Assembly (NCBI GenBank): GCA_027491235.1 | Contig: JAIXWO010000026.1 | Span: forward strand, 1 to 64,000 | Reading direction: 5' to 3' | Origin: Sphingomonadales bacterium | Lineage (GTDB): Bacteria; Pseudomonadota; Alphaproteobacteria; Sphingomonadales; Sphingomonadaceae | DNA length: 64,000 bases | Shown here: piece by piece, positions 17,133 to 27,500 of the stretch | How positions within the stretch are numbered: position 1 is the stretch's first letter | Layout: each line of letters opens with the position of its first letter | Notes under the pieces: generated by a model | What the model saw: the letters and a program-made list of their open reading frames with translations, nothing else | Databases searched by the model: none | What the model was told of the DNA's origin: nothing | Made by a program: the position numbers and the translations under genes

Positions 17133-19493
17133 ATGGTGACGTTGTCCACATCGGCCACGGTGCTGTTGGGCATGGTGATGGCGCTGTGGCTGGCGGGCGG
17201 TGGCTGGGCGCTGGCGACGGGGTTGAAGCTGCGCCGTCGCGCGGTGTTCAGTGCGGATCAGGCAAGCCGGTTGGCGACGCTGCTGGAGTCTGCGCCGGCC
17301 ATCCCGCTGATCGTGCGGAATGATGGCCGGGTGGAGGCGCAGGAGCGGCTCGTCACTTGGCTCGGGCTGCAGCGCCTGCCCAATTTTCTGTCAGACCTGT
17401 CATTGGGCGATCTCGGCCTGACGCCGGAGGATATGCAGGCGCTGTCCAAAGATGTGGCGACAGTGCAGCGCACGGCGCGGCCCTTCAATCGCACCATCGT
17501 CCCGCGGGGTGGCAACCGCACGTTGATGATCCGCGGCCTGCCTGCGGGCGGGCGGCTGGCCGGGCAGAATGCGGTGACGCTCTGGTTCTTTGACATGACG
17601 GAGAGCCAGGCCGAAATCACCCGACTTTCCGAAGAGGCCGAAGGCGTGGAGCGGGCCTTCACCACGATGACCGGCCTGTTGGAAGCCGCGCCCTTCCCTA
17701 TGTGGCATCGTGGCCCTGATTTGCGCCTTGCCATGGTCAACACGGCCTATGTCCGCGCGGTGGAGGCGGAGAGTGCCGCGGACGTGATTGAGCGGGGACT
17801 TGAGCTCATCGATGCGGATGGCGGACCGACACCGATGGCGGCGGCCGCTGCGGCCCGGTCCAAGGGCGAGCCGACCGCCCGCGTTGTGCCCGCGACGATC
17901 AATGGGGAGCGCCGCGCGCTGCGCATCGTCGATGTGCCTTTGGGGGACACCGGCATTGCGGGATATGCGATTGACGTGGAAGAGGTGGAGCGCGCGCGGC
18001 AGGCGTTCCGCCGCTTTGCCGAAACACAGCGTGATACGCTGGATCGTCTGTCCGCCGCAGTCGCTCAGTTCGCCGATGATCGCGGGCTCGTATTCTGCAA
18101 CCAGCCGTTCCAGAAGATGTTTGGCCTGAAGCCGGAATGGGTGGCCGAACGCCCTGATTTTGACCGGCTGTTGGACCGGATGCGCGAGGCCAACCGCCTG
18201 CCCGAAACGCGGGACTTTCCGGCGTGGAAGGCCGAACGGCGTCAGTGGTTCAACTCGGTCAGCGGTGCGGTGGAAGAAAACTGGATTCTCCCCGGCGGCC
18301 AGCATTTCCGGCTTGTGGGCCAGCCTTTGCCCGATGGCGGCTTGCTCCTCATCTTGGAAGACCGGACGGAACAGGCGCAGTTGGCGAGTGCGCGCGATAC
18401 GCTGTTGCGCGTCCGCACCGCCACGCTCGACAATTTGTTTGAGGCCATCGGCGTCTTTGAATCGAACGGGCGCCTGAGCACCTGGAACAACCGTTTCCGC
18501 GAAGTTTGGGAAGTGGAAGAGTCCTTCCTTGCCGGTCATCCGCGCGTCGATGCACTGGCGGAACTGGTCGCGCCGCGTCTGGACAATCCCGAACGCGCGA
18601 GCCTGATCCGGGAGCTGGTGCGCTCCGCTACGGTGGACCGCAAGCAGCGCGGCGGGCGTGTGGCCCTTAAGAACGGGCGCTACTTTGAGTTCGCAACGGT
18701 CCCGCTGCCCGATGGCAATGCGCTGTTCACCATGCTCGACATCACCGACAGCCGCCAAGTGGAAAATGTGCTGCGGGAACGGGCAGCAGCGCTGGAGGAA
18801 TCAGACCGGATCAAGTCGGCCTTCGTCGCCAATATGAGCTATGAGTTGCGCACGCCGCTGACCTCCATTCAGGGCTTTGCGGAAATGCTGCAATCCGGCC
18901 TCGCGGGTGAGCTCGCCCCGCAGGCGGTCGACTATCTGGCGGCTATCCTTGATTCCACCGCGCGGCTGGGCACGCTGATCGACAATGTGCTGGACCTGAC
19001 GCAGAGCGATGCGGGCGCGCTGCCGATTGAGCGCAAGCGGATTGATCTGGCGGCCTTGTTACGGGAGGCCGCCGACGCCCGTGCGGCGGGCGCGCAGGAA
19101 AAGGCGATTGATCTTGTGGTGGAAGTTGATGCCTCCGTCGGCACGATCAAGGGGGACCGCAAACGCGTTTTGCAGGCGGTTGACCAGCTGCTGCTGAACG
19201 CCATCACCTATACCGAAACGGGCGGGCGCGTGTTGCTGCACGGCAGCGGGACGACCGAATTGGCGACCCTCGTCGTCTCTGACAATGGCCCCGGCATGGA
19301 TGATGCCGAACAGGCCCGCGCGCTGGACCGGTTCAGCCGCGTCGGGGCGGGCATTGGCCGTGAGGGCGATGGCTCGCTTGGTATCGGCCTGCCGCTCGCG
19401 CGCCAATTTGTCGAAGGCCATGGCGGCACGCTGAGCCTCTTATCTCAAGTGGGCGAAGGCACTGTCGTCACGATCGAATTGCCGCGCGGGTGA
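17133..19493 (+). CDS. divL: DivL-type PAS sensor kinase with Tyr in the H-box
   Basis: This 786-residue protein has one N-terminal membrane helix (about 8-28), several PAS-like domains (about 45-540), a HisKA-like dimerisation domain and a HATPase_c domain (NAITYTETGG, DNGPGM, GSLGIGLPLA). The H-box reads ANMSYELRTPL: the phospho-acceptor histidine is replaced by tyrosine Y570. This substitution is the hallmark of DivL, which in Caulobacter binds DivK and tunes the CckA-CtrA cell-cycle pathway. The domain order and following tsaE-amgK-murU genes support that identity. Its stop overlaps the GTG start of tsaE. Confidence 0.88.
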   Translation: MVTLSTSATVLLGMVMALWLAGGGWALATGLKLRRRAVFSADQASRLATLLESAPAIPLIVRNDGRVEAQERLVTWLGLQRLPNFLSDLSLGDLGLTPEDMQALSKDVATVQRTARPFNRTIVPRGGNRTLMIRGLPAGGRLAGQNAVTLWFFDMTESQAEITRLSEEAEGVERAFTTMTGLLEAAPFPMWHRGPDLRLAMVNTAYVRAVEAESAADVIERGLELIDADGGPTPMAAAAAARSKGEPTARVVPATINGERRALRIVDVPLGDTGIAGYAIDVEEVERARQAFRRFAETQRDTLDRLSAAVAQFADDRGLVFCNQPFQKMFGLKPEWVAERPDFDRLLDRMREANRLPETRDFPAWKAERRQWFNSVSGAVEENWILPGGQHFRLVGQPLPDGGLLLILEDRTEQAQLASARDTLLRVRTATLDNLFEAIGVFESNGRLSTWNNRFREVWEVEESFLAGHPRVDALAELVAPRLDNPERASLIRELVRSATVDRKQRGGRVALKNGRYFEFATVPLPDGNALFTMLDITDSRQVENVLRERAAALEESDRIKSAFVANMSYELRTPLTSIQGFAEMLQSGLAGELAPQAVDYLAAILDSTARLGTLIDNVLDLTQSDAGALPIERKRIDLAALLREAADARAAGAQEKAIDLVVEVDASVGTIKGDRKRVLQAVDQLLLNAITYTETGGRVLLHGSGTTELATLVVSDNGPGMDDAEQARALDRFSRVGAGIGREGDGSLGIGLPLARQFVEGHGGTLSLLSQVGEGTVVTIELPRG

Positions 19494-19945
19494 CGACTTA
19501 TGCGCTCGACTTGGCGGATGCCGCTGCGACCGATGCTGCCGGGCGCGCGCTTGCGCCTTTGCTCCAGCCGGGCGATGTCATCGCGCTTTCGGGGGATCTT
19601 GGGGCGGGAAAGACGAGCCTTGCCCGCGGGTTGCTCGCCGCCCTCGGCCTTACGGAAGAAGCGCCCAGCCCAAGCTATGCCATTGTCATTCCTTATGATC
19701 CGCCGCAGGTGCGCCTGCCGGTCTGGCATGTTGATCTCTACCGGTTGGATGATCCCGAAGAGGCCATGGAGTTGGGGCTGGATGACGCGCTGCTGGATGG
19801 CGTGCTGCTGATCGAATGGCCGGAGCGGCTCGGCTGGTTGTGGCCGGATGCGCTGCGCCTCCACATCAACGTGCCGGCGGATGGCCCGCGCCGCTTGACA
19901 GCGACGGTGGCGCCGTCTTGGAAGGACCGATGGCCATTTCCATGA
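19490..19945 (+). CDS. tsaE: tRNA threonylcarbamoyladenosine biosynthesis ATPase TsaE
   Basis: This 151-residue P-loop protein has Walker A GDLGAGKTS (about residues 35-43), SPSYAIV, and the W-H-V-D-L-Y-R-L Walker B region, then IEWPERLG. TsaE works with TsaB and TsaD to make the t6A37 modification of ANN-decoding tRNAs. Length is normal. The GTG start overlaps the divL stop by 4 bases, and the amgK start lies inside its 3' end by 16 bases, so the run is tightly coupled. Confidence 0.93.
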   Translation: MTTYALDLADAAATDAAGRALAPLLQPGDVIALSGDLGAGKTSLARGLLAALGLTEEAPSPSYAIVIPYDPPQVRLPVWHVDLYRLDDPEEAMELGLDDALLDGVLLIEWPERLGWLWPDALRLHINVPADGPRRLTATVAPSWKDRWPFP

Positions 19946-20928
19946 CACCACCGGCAGGGGCCGGGGACTTTCTGGCACGCGCAGGCTGGGGCGGGGCGCA
20001 GGTCCTGCCACTGGCGGGCGATGCTTCCTTCCGGCGCTATTTCCGCGTTGTCGATGGCGCGCGTCAGGCCGTACTGATGGACGCGCCGCCGCCGCATGAG
20101 GACCCACGGCCCTTCATCCATGTGGCGGAGTATCTGACCGGCATTGGTCTTTCGGCACCCGCCATCCTCGCCCGCGATCTTGATCAGGGCCTTCTGCTGA
20201 TTGAGGATTTCGGATCCGTCCGGATGCGCGAAACCGTGGATGCGGACATCCGTCTGGAGCCGTCCGTTTATGCAGGCGTGGTCGATGTTCTCATTGAACT
20301 GCACCGCCACGCGCCGCCACCGGGGTTGAAGACGCACGGGCTGGACCAATGGCTGGAGGAAGTCTGCCTCTTCCCCGATTGGTATTGCCCCGCTGTCGGG
20401 CTGGATGTGGACCGGGATGCCTTCCTTGCCGCTTGGCGCGAGGTGCTGGCCCCGGTCGATGCGCAGGGACAGAGCGTGACGGAGCTGCGCGACTATCACG
20501 CCGAAAACATCATGCTGCTGGGCGACCGCGCAGGTGTTGACCGCTTTGGTCTGCTCGACTTTCAGGATGCACTCGTCGGCCATCCGGCCTATGATCTCGT
20601 CTCCATGCTGGAAGATGCGCGGCGCGATGTGACACCGGCGGTCGAGGCCGAACAGCTCGCGCGGTATATGGCTGAGACCGGGCAGGGCGCGGACTTTGAA
20701 GCGGCCTATTGGGCACTCGGCGCACAGCGCAACACGCGTATCTTGGGCGTCTTCGTCCGCCTGTGGAAGCGGGACGGCAAGCCGCATTATACCGAATTCC
20801 AGCCGCGCATGTGGGGCCTTGTCGAACGCAATCTGGCACGGCCGGAACTGGCGCCGGTACGGGCGTGGTTCGACGCTTATGTGCCGCCTGAAAAGCGCGG
20901 CGCTTATTGGGAGAATTTCAGGCCGTGA
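19930..20928 (+). CDS. amgK: Aminoglycoside phosphotransferase-family cell-wall sugar kinase (AmgK)
   Basis: This 332-residue kinase has the APH fold: GDASFRRYFRV (nucleotide loop), the L-R-D-Y-H-A-E-N-I-M catalytic segment and LLDFQDA (metal-binding DFG equivalent). In Pseudomonas, AmgK phosphorylates N-acetylmuramic acid and GlcNAc at the anomeric position in the peptidoglycan recycling route that bypasses de novo UDP-MurNAc synthesis. The next gene, the MurU-type uridylyltransferase, is its pathway partner, which supports this over other phosphotransferase roles. I chose ATG at 19930, as upstream in-frame sequence lies in tsaE. Confidence 0.88.
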   Translation: MAISMTPPAGAGDFLARAGWGGAQVLPLAGDASFRRYFRVVDGARQAVLMDAPPPHEDPRPFIHVAEYLTGIGLSAPAILARDLDQGLLLIEDFGSVRMRETVDADIRLEPSVYAGVVDVLIELHRHAPPPGLKTHGLDQWLEEVCLFPDWYCPAVGLDVDRDAFLAAWREVLAPVDAQGQSVTELRDYHAENIMLLGDRAGVDRFGLLDFQDALVGHPAYDLVSMLEDARRDVTPAVEAEQLARYMAETGQGADFEAAYWALGAQRNTRILGVFVRLWKRDGKPHYTEFQPRMWGLVERNLARPELAPVRAWFDAYVPPEKRGAYWENFRP

Positions 20929-21686
20929 GTGTTGCCCGCAAGCCCTTATCGGTCCAGCCGCAGGACGGCGCCGATCCGCCGCGCACAGCGATGGTGATGG
21001 CGGCCGGGCTCGGCAAGCGGATGCGTCCGCTCACCGCCACACGGCCCAAGCCCTTGGTGGAGGTCGCGGGTCGCACCTTGCTCGATCACTGCATTGACCG
21101 GTTGAAAGAAGGCGGCGTCGCAAAGGCAGTCGTCAACGTCCATTATCTCGCCGATGCGGTTGAGGCGCATATGCGCACGCGGGTGTCGGGCATTGATATC
21201 GCCGTGTCGGACGAGCGTCGCCAGCTGATGGAGACCGGCGGCGGACTGATGCAGGCGAAGGACCTGATCGACGCCGATCCGTTCCTCTGCGTCAACAGCG
21301 ACAATCTTTGGGTGGATGGCCCCGTCAATGCACTGCGCTTGCTCGCCGGACGGTGGAATGCGGACGAGATGGATGCGCTCTTGCTGCTCGTGCCGCTGGC
21401 GCGCGCGAACAATCACAATGGCAAGGGCGATTTCCATATGGACGCCTGGGGGCGGCTCTCCCGCCGCAAGGTGAGCCGGGTTGCGCCCTTTGTGTTCACC
21501 GGCATCCAGATGCTGTCCAAGTCGGTTTTGACCGACGCGCCCGAAGGCCCGTTTTCCACCAACCTGTTCTGGAACAGGGCGATAGAGGCGGGCCGTTGCT
21601 TCGGCGTGGTGCATCAGGGCATGTGGTTTGATGTCGGCACGCCGCAGGCCATTCCAGTGACGGAGGCGATGCTCGCCGATGGCTGA
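20925..21686 (+). CDS. murU: N-acetylmuramate alpha-1-phosphate uridylyltransferase (MurU)
   Basis: This 253-residue nucleotidyltransferase has the signature MVMAAGLGKRMRPLTATRPK followed by the acceptor-side VEVAGRTLLDH, and an N-S-D-N segment for metal binding. MurU converts MurNAc-1-phosphate to UDP-MurNAc after AmgK. The GTG at 20925 overlaps the amgK stop (GTGA). An ATG at 20907 inside amgK is less likely. The addB start overlaps its 3' end by 8 bases. Confidence 0.88.
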   Translation: MSVARKPLSVQPQDGADPPRTAMVMAAGLGKRMRPLTATRPKPLVEVAGRTLLDHCIDRLKEGGVAKAVVNVHYLADAVEAHMRTRVSGIDIAVSDERRQLMETGGGLMQAKDLIDADPFLCVNSDNLWVDGPVNALRLLAGRWNADEMDALLLLVPLARANNHNGKGDFHMDAWGRLSRRKVSRVAPFVFTGIQMLSKSVLTDAPEGPFSTNLFWNRAIEAGRCFGVVHQGMWFDVGTPQAIPVTEAMLADG

Positions 21687-24597
21687 CCGCCGCGAGCCTG
21701 CCGTCTACACCATCCCGCCCCACCGGGCCTTTGCCGACGCGCTCGTCACGGGCCTGCTTTCACTTCATGGCGCTGACCGGATGGCGCTGGCGCGGGGCAT
21801 CATCCTCGTGCCGAACAACCGTGCGGGCCAGGCGATCAGCGATGCCTTTGTCCGGCGGGCCGAAGGCGGTTTGCTCATGCCGCGGCTCGTGCCCATCGGA
21901 GATCCCGAACTCGATGACCGCACGGGCCCCGCGCTCGATCCGCTGGCGGAAGAGCCGCTGCCGCCCGCCATTGATCCGCTGCGCCGCCAGCTCATCTTCG
22001 CGCGCCTGTTGCAGGACCAGCGCGCGATGGACGCGGCAGAGGCAATGCGCTTGGCGGGGGAGTTGGGCCGCGTGCAGGACCAGTTGCTCGTCGAGGAGAA
22101 ATCGCTCCACGATCTCGTCACCCTCAAGCTCGAAGATGGCCTGTCGGAACATTGGGACACGGCGCTCGACCTGCTGAAGCTGGTGCTGAGCCAATGGCCC
22201 GATGAACTGGCGAAGCGCGGCGTCATTGATCTGGCGGACCGGCGCAACCGCTTGCTCCACCGCGTTGAAGAACGCTGGGGGCGGGAGCCACCGCCCGGTT
22301 TTGTGGTGGCGGCTGGCGTCAGCACCGGTGCCCCTGCCGTGGCCCGCCTGCTCCGACGCGTGGCGCGGCTGGCGAACGGCAAGGTCGTCCTCGCCGGGCT
22401 CGACCAGCATATGCCCGAGGCTGAATGGGATGCGGTTGCCGGGAAGGATGAGGCGCCACCCATTGAGACGCACCCGCAATTCCATCTGGCGCAGATGCTG
22501 GAGCGCATGGGCGTCGCCCGCGCTGAGGTAAAGTTGTGGCGTTATGGCAGCGATGCCGATGCGCCGCCCGCCCGCTCCCGCGCCATCTCCAATGCGCTGG
22601 CACCTGCCCGCTTCACCGATAAATGGGTTGATCTGCCCGCCGCCGACCGTCGCCTGTCCGGCGTGAAGGCGATTGAGGTGCCGACGCCTGCCGATGAGGC
22701 GCAGGCGATTGCACTCGCCATCCGTGAGGCGCTGGACCGCCCCGGCACCGTCGCGCTGATGACGCCGGACCGCGCGCTCGCCCGCCGTGTCTCGGCGCAT
22801 CTCAAACGCTGGAAGATCAACGCCGATGACTCCGCCGGTGTGCCGCTATCGACCACCCCGCCGGGGATGCTGCTGCTGACATTGGCGACAGCGGCAGCGG
22901 ACGACTTTGCGCCGGTCCCGCTGCTGGCGCTCCTCAAGCATCCGCTGGTGACGGGCGGGATGGAGCGGCTCGACTGGTTGGATGGCGCGCGGCGGCTGGA
23001 CCGGGCCTTGCGCGGCCCGCGCCCCGGCAAGGGGCTGCACGGTGTCACAGCCCTGCTGGAAACGCCGGACAAATATGAAGGCGATGTCCGCAACGCCGCC
23101 CTTCCCTGGTGGCGGGATGTCGTGCCGCTGCTGGAGCCGGTGCAGGCCGTGTTCCGCGCCAGCCCCACGTTCCCGACGCTGCTGGAAACGCTGCGCACTG
23201 CCCTCCAGACGCTGGGCGGCGATGCAATCTGGTCGGGTGAAGCAGGCCGCGCGCTGGCCGATCTGTTCGCCGATCTTCAGGCGCATGCAGGCGATGGCCC
23301 CACGGCAGTCGACCCGGCGACTTTGCCCCGTCTGCTGCGCCAGCTATGCGACGCGACGACCAGCCGCCCGGCACGCGGCGGGCATCCGCGTGTCTTCATC
23401 TGGGGTCTCCTCGAAGCCAAGCTTCAGTCAGCGGAGACGATGATCCTCGGCGGGCTGAACGAAGGCATCTGGCCCGCTTTGCCATCGCCCGACCCTTGGC
23501 TTGCCCCTGCCGTGCGCCGGTCGCTGGGGCTACCCAGTCTGGAGCGCCGCATCGGCCTGTCCGCGCATGATCTGGCGGGGGCCTTGGGCGCCCCAAATGT
23601 CCTGCTGACCCGCGCGCAACGCGACACAAGCGGGCCGACCAATGCCTCGCGCTTCTGGCTGCGGCTGGAGACGATGGCGGGTCATCTGGCCGAGCCCGAT
23701 CTGCGCGTTGATCTCCTCGCCCGCGCGCTCGATGGGCATGAGGGGCAACCCGACCGCGCCAAGCGTCCGGCGGTAGAAGTGCCGCTCGCGGACCGCCCGC
23801 GCAGGATTTCGGTCACCGATGTCGATCGCCTCGCGGCTGACCCCTATTCCTTCTACGCCAAGGCGATCCTGAAGCTGAAATCGCTCGACAATGTCGATGA
23901 AGAGCCGGGGCCATCCTGGAAAGGGTCCGTCATCCACAAGGTGCTGGAGGATTGGGCGCGGGTAGATGGCTATGCTGCGGGCGCACTCGTGCAGCGGATG
24001 CGCCATGCGTTGGATGGGGATGCGGTGAATGCCGTGACCCGCACGCTTTGGCTGCCGAGGCTGGTGGCGACGGCGCAGTGGATTGAGGATCGCGTCGAGA
24101 AGAACCGGGCCGAAGGGCGGGATCCCTTCGCCGCTGAAGTCGATGGCCGCGTCGAGATTGCCGGCGTTACCGTGACGGGCCGTGTCGACCGGATTGACCG
24201 GACCCCCGGCGGGGTCGCGATCATCGATTACAAGACTGGCAAGGCGCCGAGTGGGAAGCAGGTCAAAGCCGGGCTTGCGGTCCAGTTGGGGTTGTTGGGC
24301 CACATGGCGGAGCAGGGCAGTTTCAAAGATATCGACGCGCTGCCTGCCGAAGCCTTTGAATATTGGACCTTCCAAAAGGACAAGGATGATTTCGGCAAGA
24401 TGGAAACGCCGACGGGCAGCGGCGATAACAAAATCGCGGCCGAGGCGTTTGTCGACACGATTGTTGAGGCGTTCAAGGCTCATGCTGCCCGCTGGTTGAC
24501 GGGCGAGGAACCCTTTGAGGCCAAGCTCCACCCTGACCTTGCCTATGGCGAATTTGATCAGTTGATGCGGCTTGAAGAATGGCAGGGGCGCAACTGA
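21679..24597 (+). CDS. addB: Double-strand break repair protein AddB
   Basis: This 972-residue subunit of the AddAB helicase-nuclease has a degenerate helicase N-terminus (VPNNRAGQAI in place of a full P-loop), GGLNEGIWP in the middle, and a C-terminal PD-(D/E)XK nuclease domain with GSVIHKVLEDW, GRVDRIDR and IIDYKTGKAPSG. The family processes DNA ends for RecA loading. Alphaproteobacterial AddB often lacks the four-cysteine iron-sulfur cluster seen in Firmicutes, and I see no such cluster here. Its stop overlaps the addA start (TGATG). Confidence 0.93.
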   Translation: MADRREPAVYTIPPHRAFADALVTGLLSLHGADRMALARGIILVPNNRAGQAISDAFVRRAEGGLLMPRLVPIGDPELDDRTGPALDPLAEEPLPPAIDPLRRQLIFARLLQDQRAMDAAEAMRLAGELGRVQDQLLVEEKSLHDLVTLKLEDGLSEHWDTALDLLKLVLSQWPDELAKRGVIDLADRRNRLLHRVEERWGREPPPGFVVAAGVSTGAPAVARLLRRVARLANGKVVLAGLDQHMPEAEWDAVAGKDEAPPIETHPQFHLAQMLERMGVARAEVKLWRYGSDADAPPARSRAISNALAPARFTDKWVDLPAADRRLSGVKAIEVPTPADEAQAIALAIREALDRPGTVALMTPDRALARRVSAHLKRWKINADDSAGVPLSTTPPGMLLLTLATAAADDFAPVPLLALLKHPLVTGGMERLDWLDGARRLDRALRGPRPGKGLHGVTALLETPDKYEGDVRNAALPWWRDVVPLLEPVQAVFRASPTFPTLLETLRTALQTLGGDAIWSGEAGRALADLFADLQAHAGDGPTAVDPATLPRLLRQLCDATTSRPARGGHPRVFIWGLLEAKLQSAETMILGGLNEGIWPALPSPDPWLAPAVRRSLGLPSLERRIGLSAHDLAGALGAPNVLLTRAQRDTSGPTNASRFWLRLETMAGHLAEPDLRVDLLARALDGHEGQPDRAKRPAVEVPLADRPRRISVTDVDRLAADPYSFYAKAILKLKSLDNVDEEPGPSWKGSVIHKVLEDWARVDGYAAGALVQRMRHALDGDAVNAVTRTLWLPRLVATAQWIEDRVEKNRAEGRDPFAAEVDGRVEIAGVTVTGRVDRIDRTPGGVAIIDYKTGKAPSGKQVKAGLAVQLGLLGHMAEQGSFKDIDALPAEAFEYWTFQKDKDDFGKMETPTGSGDNKIAAEAFVDTIVEAFKAHAARWLTGEEPFEAKLHPDLAYGEFDQLMRLEEWQGRN

Positions 24598-27500
24598 TGC
24601 CGAAGCCCAAGGACTTCAAATACCTTCCGCAATTGCTAGGCAGTCAGGCACAGGCCTCGCGTCCGGATGGGCAGGTCTGGCTCTCGGCCTCGGCCGGGGC
24701 GGGCAAGACGCAGGTGTTGACGGCGCGGGTGCTGCGTCTGCTGCTCAATGATGCGAACCCGGAATCGATCCTTTGTCTGACGTTCACCAAGGCCGGTGCC
24801 GCCGAAATGGCGGACCGTATTCATGAACGCTTGGGCGCTTGGGTGACCTTGCCAGAGGCGGCCCTGACGAAGGAACTCTTCGCGCTCGGTGAGCCGCACA
24901 TGGACAACCGGCAGGCGGACGCCCGCCAGCTCTTCGCCAAGGTGCTCGACGCGCGCGGCGGCGGCCTGCGCATTCAGACGATCCACAGCTTTGCTCAGAC
25001 AGTGCTCGCTGCCTTCCCCGCCGAAGCTGGGCTGACCGTGGGTTTCCGACCGGTTGAGGGGCGTGAGGAGATGCAGCTGAAGCGGCAGGCGCTCAGCACT
25101 TTGGTGGCAACGGCAGAGAAAGAAGGGCGGCTGGGCACGATTGACCGGCTGCAGCTGCTCGCCCGCCAGATTGGCGAAGATGCGACCCGCAAACTGCTCG
25201 ACCGCTGCGCGCAGGCGCCGGAGGCGATGGAGGCGCTGGGGAGTGGTGATTTCCTGTCGATGGCGCGCCGACTTTTGTCAGGTGGCATTGATGACATTCA
25301 GGGCTGGCTTGAGGCGGCTTGTTCTGATGACATTTGCGATACGATCCAGCTGACATTTGTCCGGGATGCCAATGTGGCCTGGATGACCAAGGCGGGTACG
25401 CCAAGGGCCGATGGCGTCAAGTCGAGTGGTATCATTACCGACTGGTTGAAGGCAGGTGCGCTCGGGCGTGTCGAAACGCTGGCAACCCTCCGCTTGGCTT
25501 GGCGAACCAGCACAGGCGGTTACCGTGCGGCTATGCCGGACGACGCCGGATACCGCCCTGCCGTCGAGGCGCTCGATGCTTGGCTCCTCAAACTTCTGGA
25601 TATGAAACAGGCCTTGAAGGTCGCCCCGGCCATCGCCGCCGCCCTTGAACTCGGGCAGGAGTATGCCCGCGTCTATGGCGATGCGAAGCGCGCGGCGGGC
25701 GTCGTCGATTTCAACGACATGATCCGTGCCACGCTCAAGCTGCTCAAAAAGCCGGACATTGGAGACTGGATCCGTTTCAAGCTTGATCAGTCGATTGACC
25801 ATATCCTTGTCGATGAAGCGCAGGACACCAATTCGGACCAGTGGGATATCGTCAAGGCGCTGACCGAAGAGTTCTTTGCAGGCGAAGGCGCCAAACCGGA
25901 CAAGGTTCGGACGGTCTTTGCGGTGGGGGATTTCAAGCAGGCGATCTTCAGCTTTCAGGGCACGAACCCTGAGGAATTCGGCAAAGCGGGCGCACATTTT
26001 CGGGACTCGGTTGAGGCCATCGGGCTGGACTTTGAAACGCCTGCCATTGACCAATCCTTCCGCTCCAGCCAGCCGATCCTTGATGTCGTCGATAAGGTGA
26101 TGGCCGAAGTGGGTGAGGCGGCGCTGGGCTTGCCGGAGCCGCTGCGGGCGCACCTTGCCCATGAAAAGGCGTGTGAGCATTCCGGCTTTGTCCAGCTTAT
26201 GCCGCCTTTCACGTCAACGCCGGAAGATCCCGAAGCCGACGAGAGCGACGGCGGAGATGAAGAAGGCTGGATGGCGCCTGCCGAACTCAGATGGGCCTCT
26301 GCTCTGGCCAAGCAGGTCAAGCATTGGACCAGCGGCGGCATCTTCCTCGACAAGGAAGGGCGCAACGCTGAGCCCGGCGATGTGATGATCCTCTTGCGCA
26401 GTCGGAGCGAGCTGGCGCGTCTGATCGTCTCGCGGCTGTATGAGGAAAAGGTACCTGTCGCGGGCGTAGACCGCCTGCGCCTCGACGCGCCGATTGCCGT
26501 GCAGGATCTGATGGCGTGCATCCGCTTTGTCCTCCAGCCGGAGGATGATCTGTCGCTGGCGGCGCTGCTCGTCTCGCCGCTCATCGGCTGGTCGCAGGAA
26601 GAACTGTTTGCCCGCGCGCATGGCCGCAAGGTCGGCTTGTGGCAGCATCTGCGCGCCACGCAGCCGGAGGACGCGCTGTTTGTCCTGCGCGAACTGCTCG
26701 CGATGGCCGACCGCACGACGCCTTATGATTTTCTCGAAGCTATTCTCTCCGGCCCCATTGGTGGGCGCGGCAAGATGCTTGCCCGACTGGGGGAGGAGGC
26801 CCGCGACCCGATTGAGGAGCTGCTGAACGCGACGCTCCAGTTTGAGGGCACCAACACGCCGTCGCTCCAGCTCTTCCTCGACTGGTTCTGCCGGGGGGAA
26901 GTGGACATCAAGCGCGATGCCTCCAAGCGCGTCAACGCGGTGCGGGTGATGACGGTGCATGGCTCCAAGGGCTTGCAGGCCCCCATTGTCGTGCTGGCTG
27001 ATGCGACCGCCGACCCCTCCAAAAAGCCCAAATCGGGTCTCGATTGGGTGGCGGATGATGATCTGACGACCCTGCCCTTGTTTCGACCGAAAAAGGATGA
27101 GCTGTTTGGCTCGCTTGCCGCGTCTGCCAAGGCGCAGGACGAGCGCGAGGATCAGGAGCATTGGCGGCTGCTCTACGTCGCGATGACGCGCGCGGAAGAG
27201 CATCTTTATGTCGGCGGCGCGCTGAAGCCGAGCCAGCAGGAAAAGGGCCCCAGCGAGAAGAGTTGGCACCATAAAGTCGCCGCCGGGATGCTCCGGCTGG
27301 ACGAAACAGCGCACGGTGAAGACGGCACGCTGACGCTATTCCGCAAGGGAAAGCGCAGCAAGGACAGCGGCAAGGATGATGATTCCGAACGCTGGGCAGA
27401 CCCCATCCCCGATTGGGCGACGCGTCCCGCACCCGAAGAAGCGCGCCCGCCGCGTCCGCTTGCACCCTCTGCGCTGGGCGTTGAGGATGCCGCGTCCAGC

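Noticed and set aside
17400-18758. 452-residue minus-strand frame inside divL
   Set aside because: Shadow frame within a clear kinase gene, without start signals or motifs.
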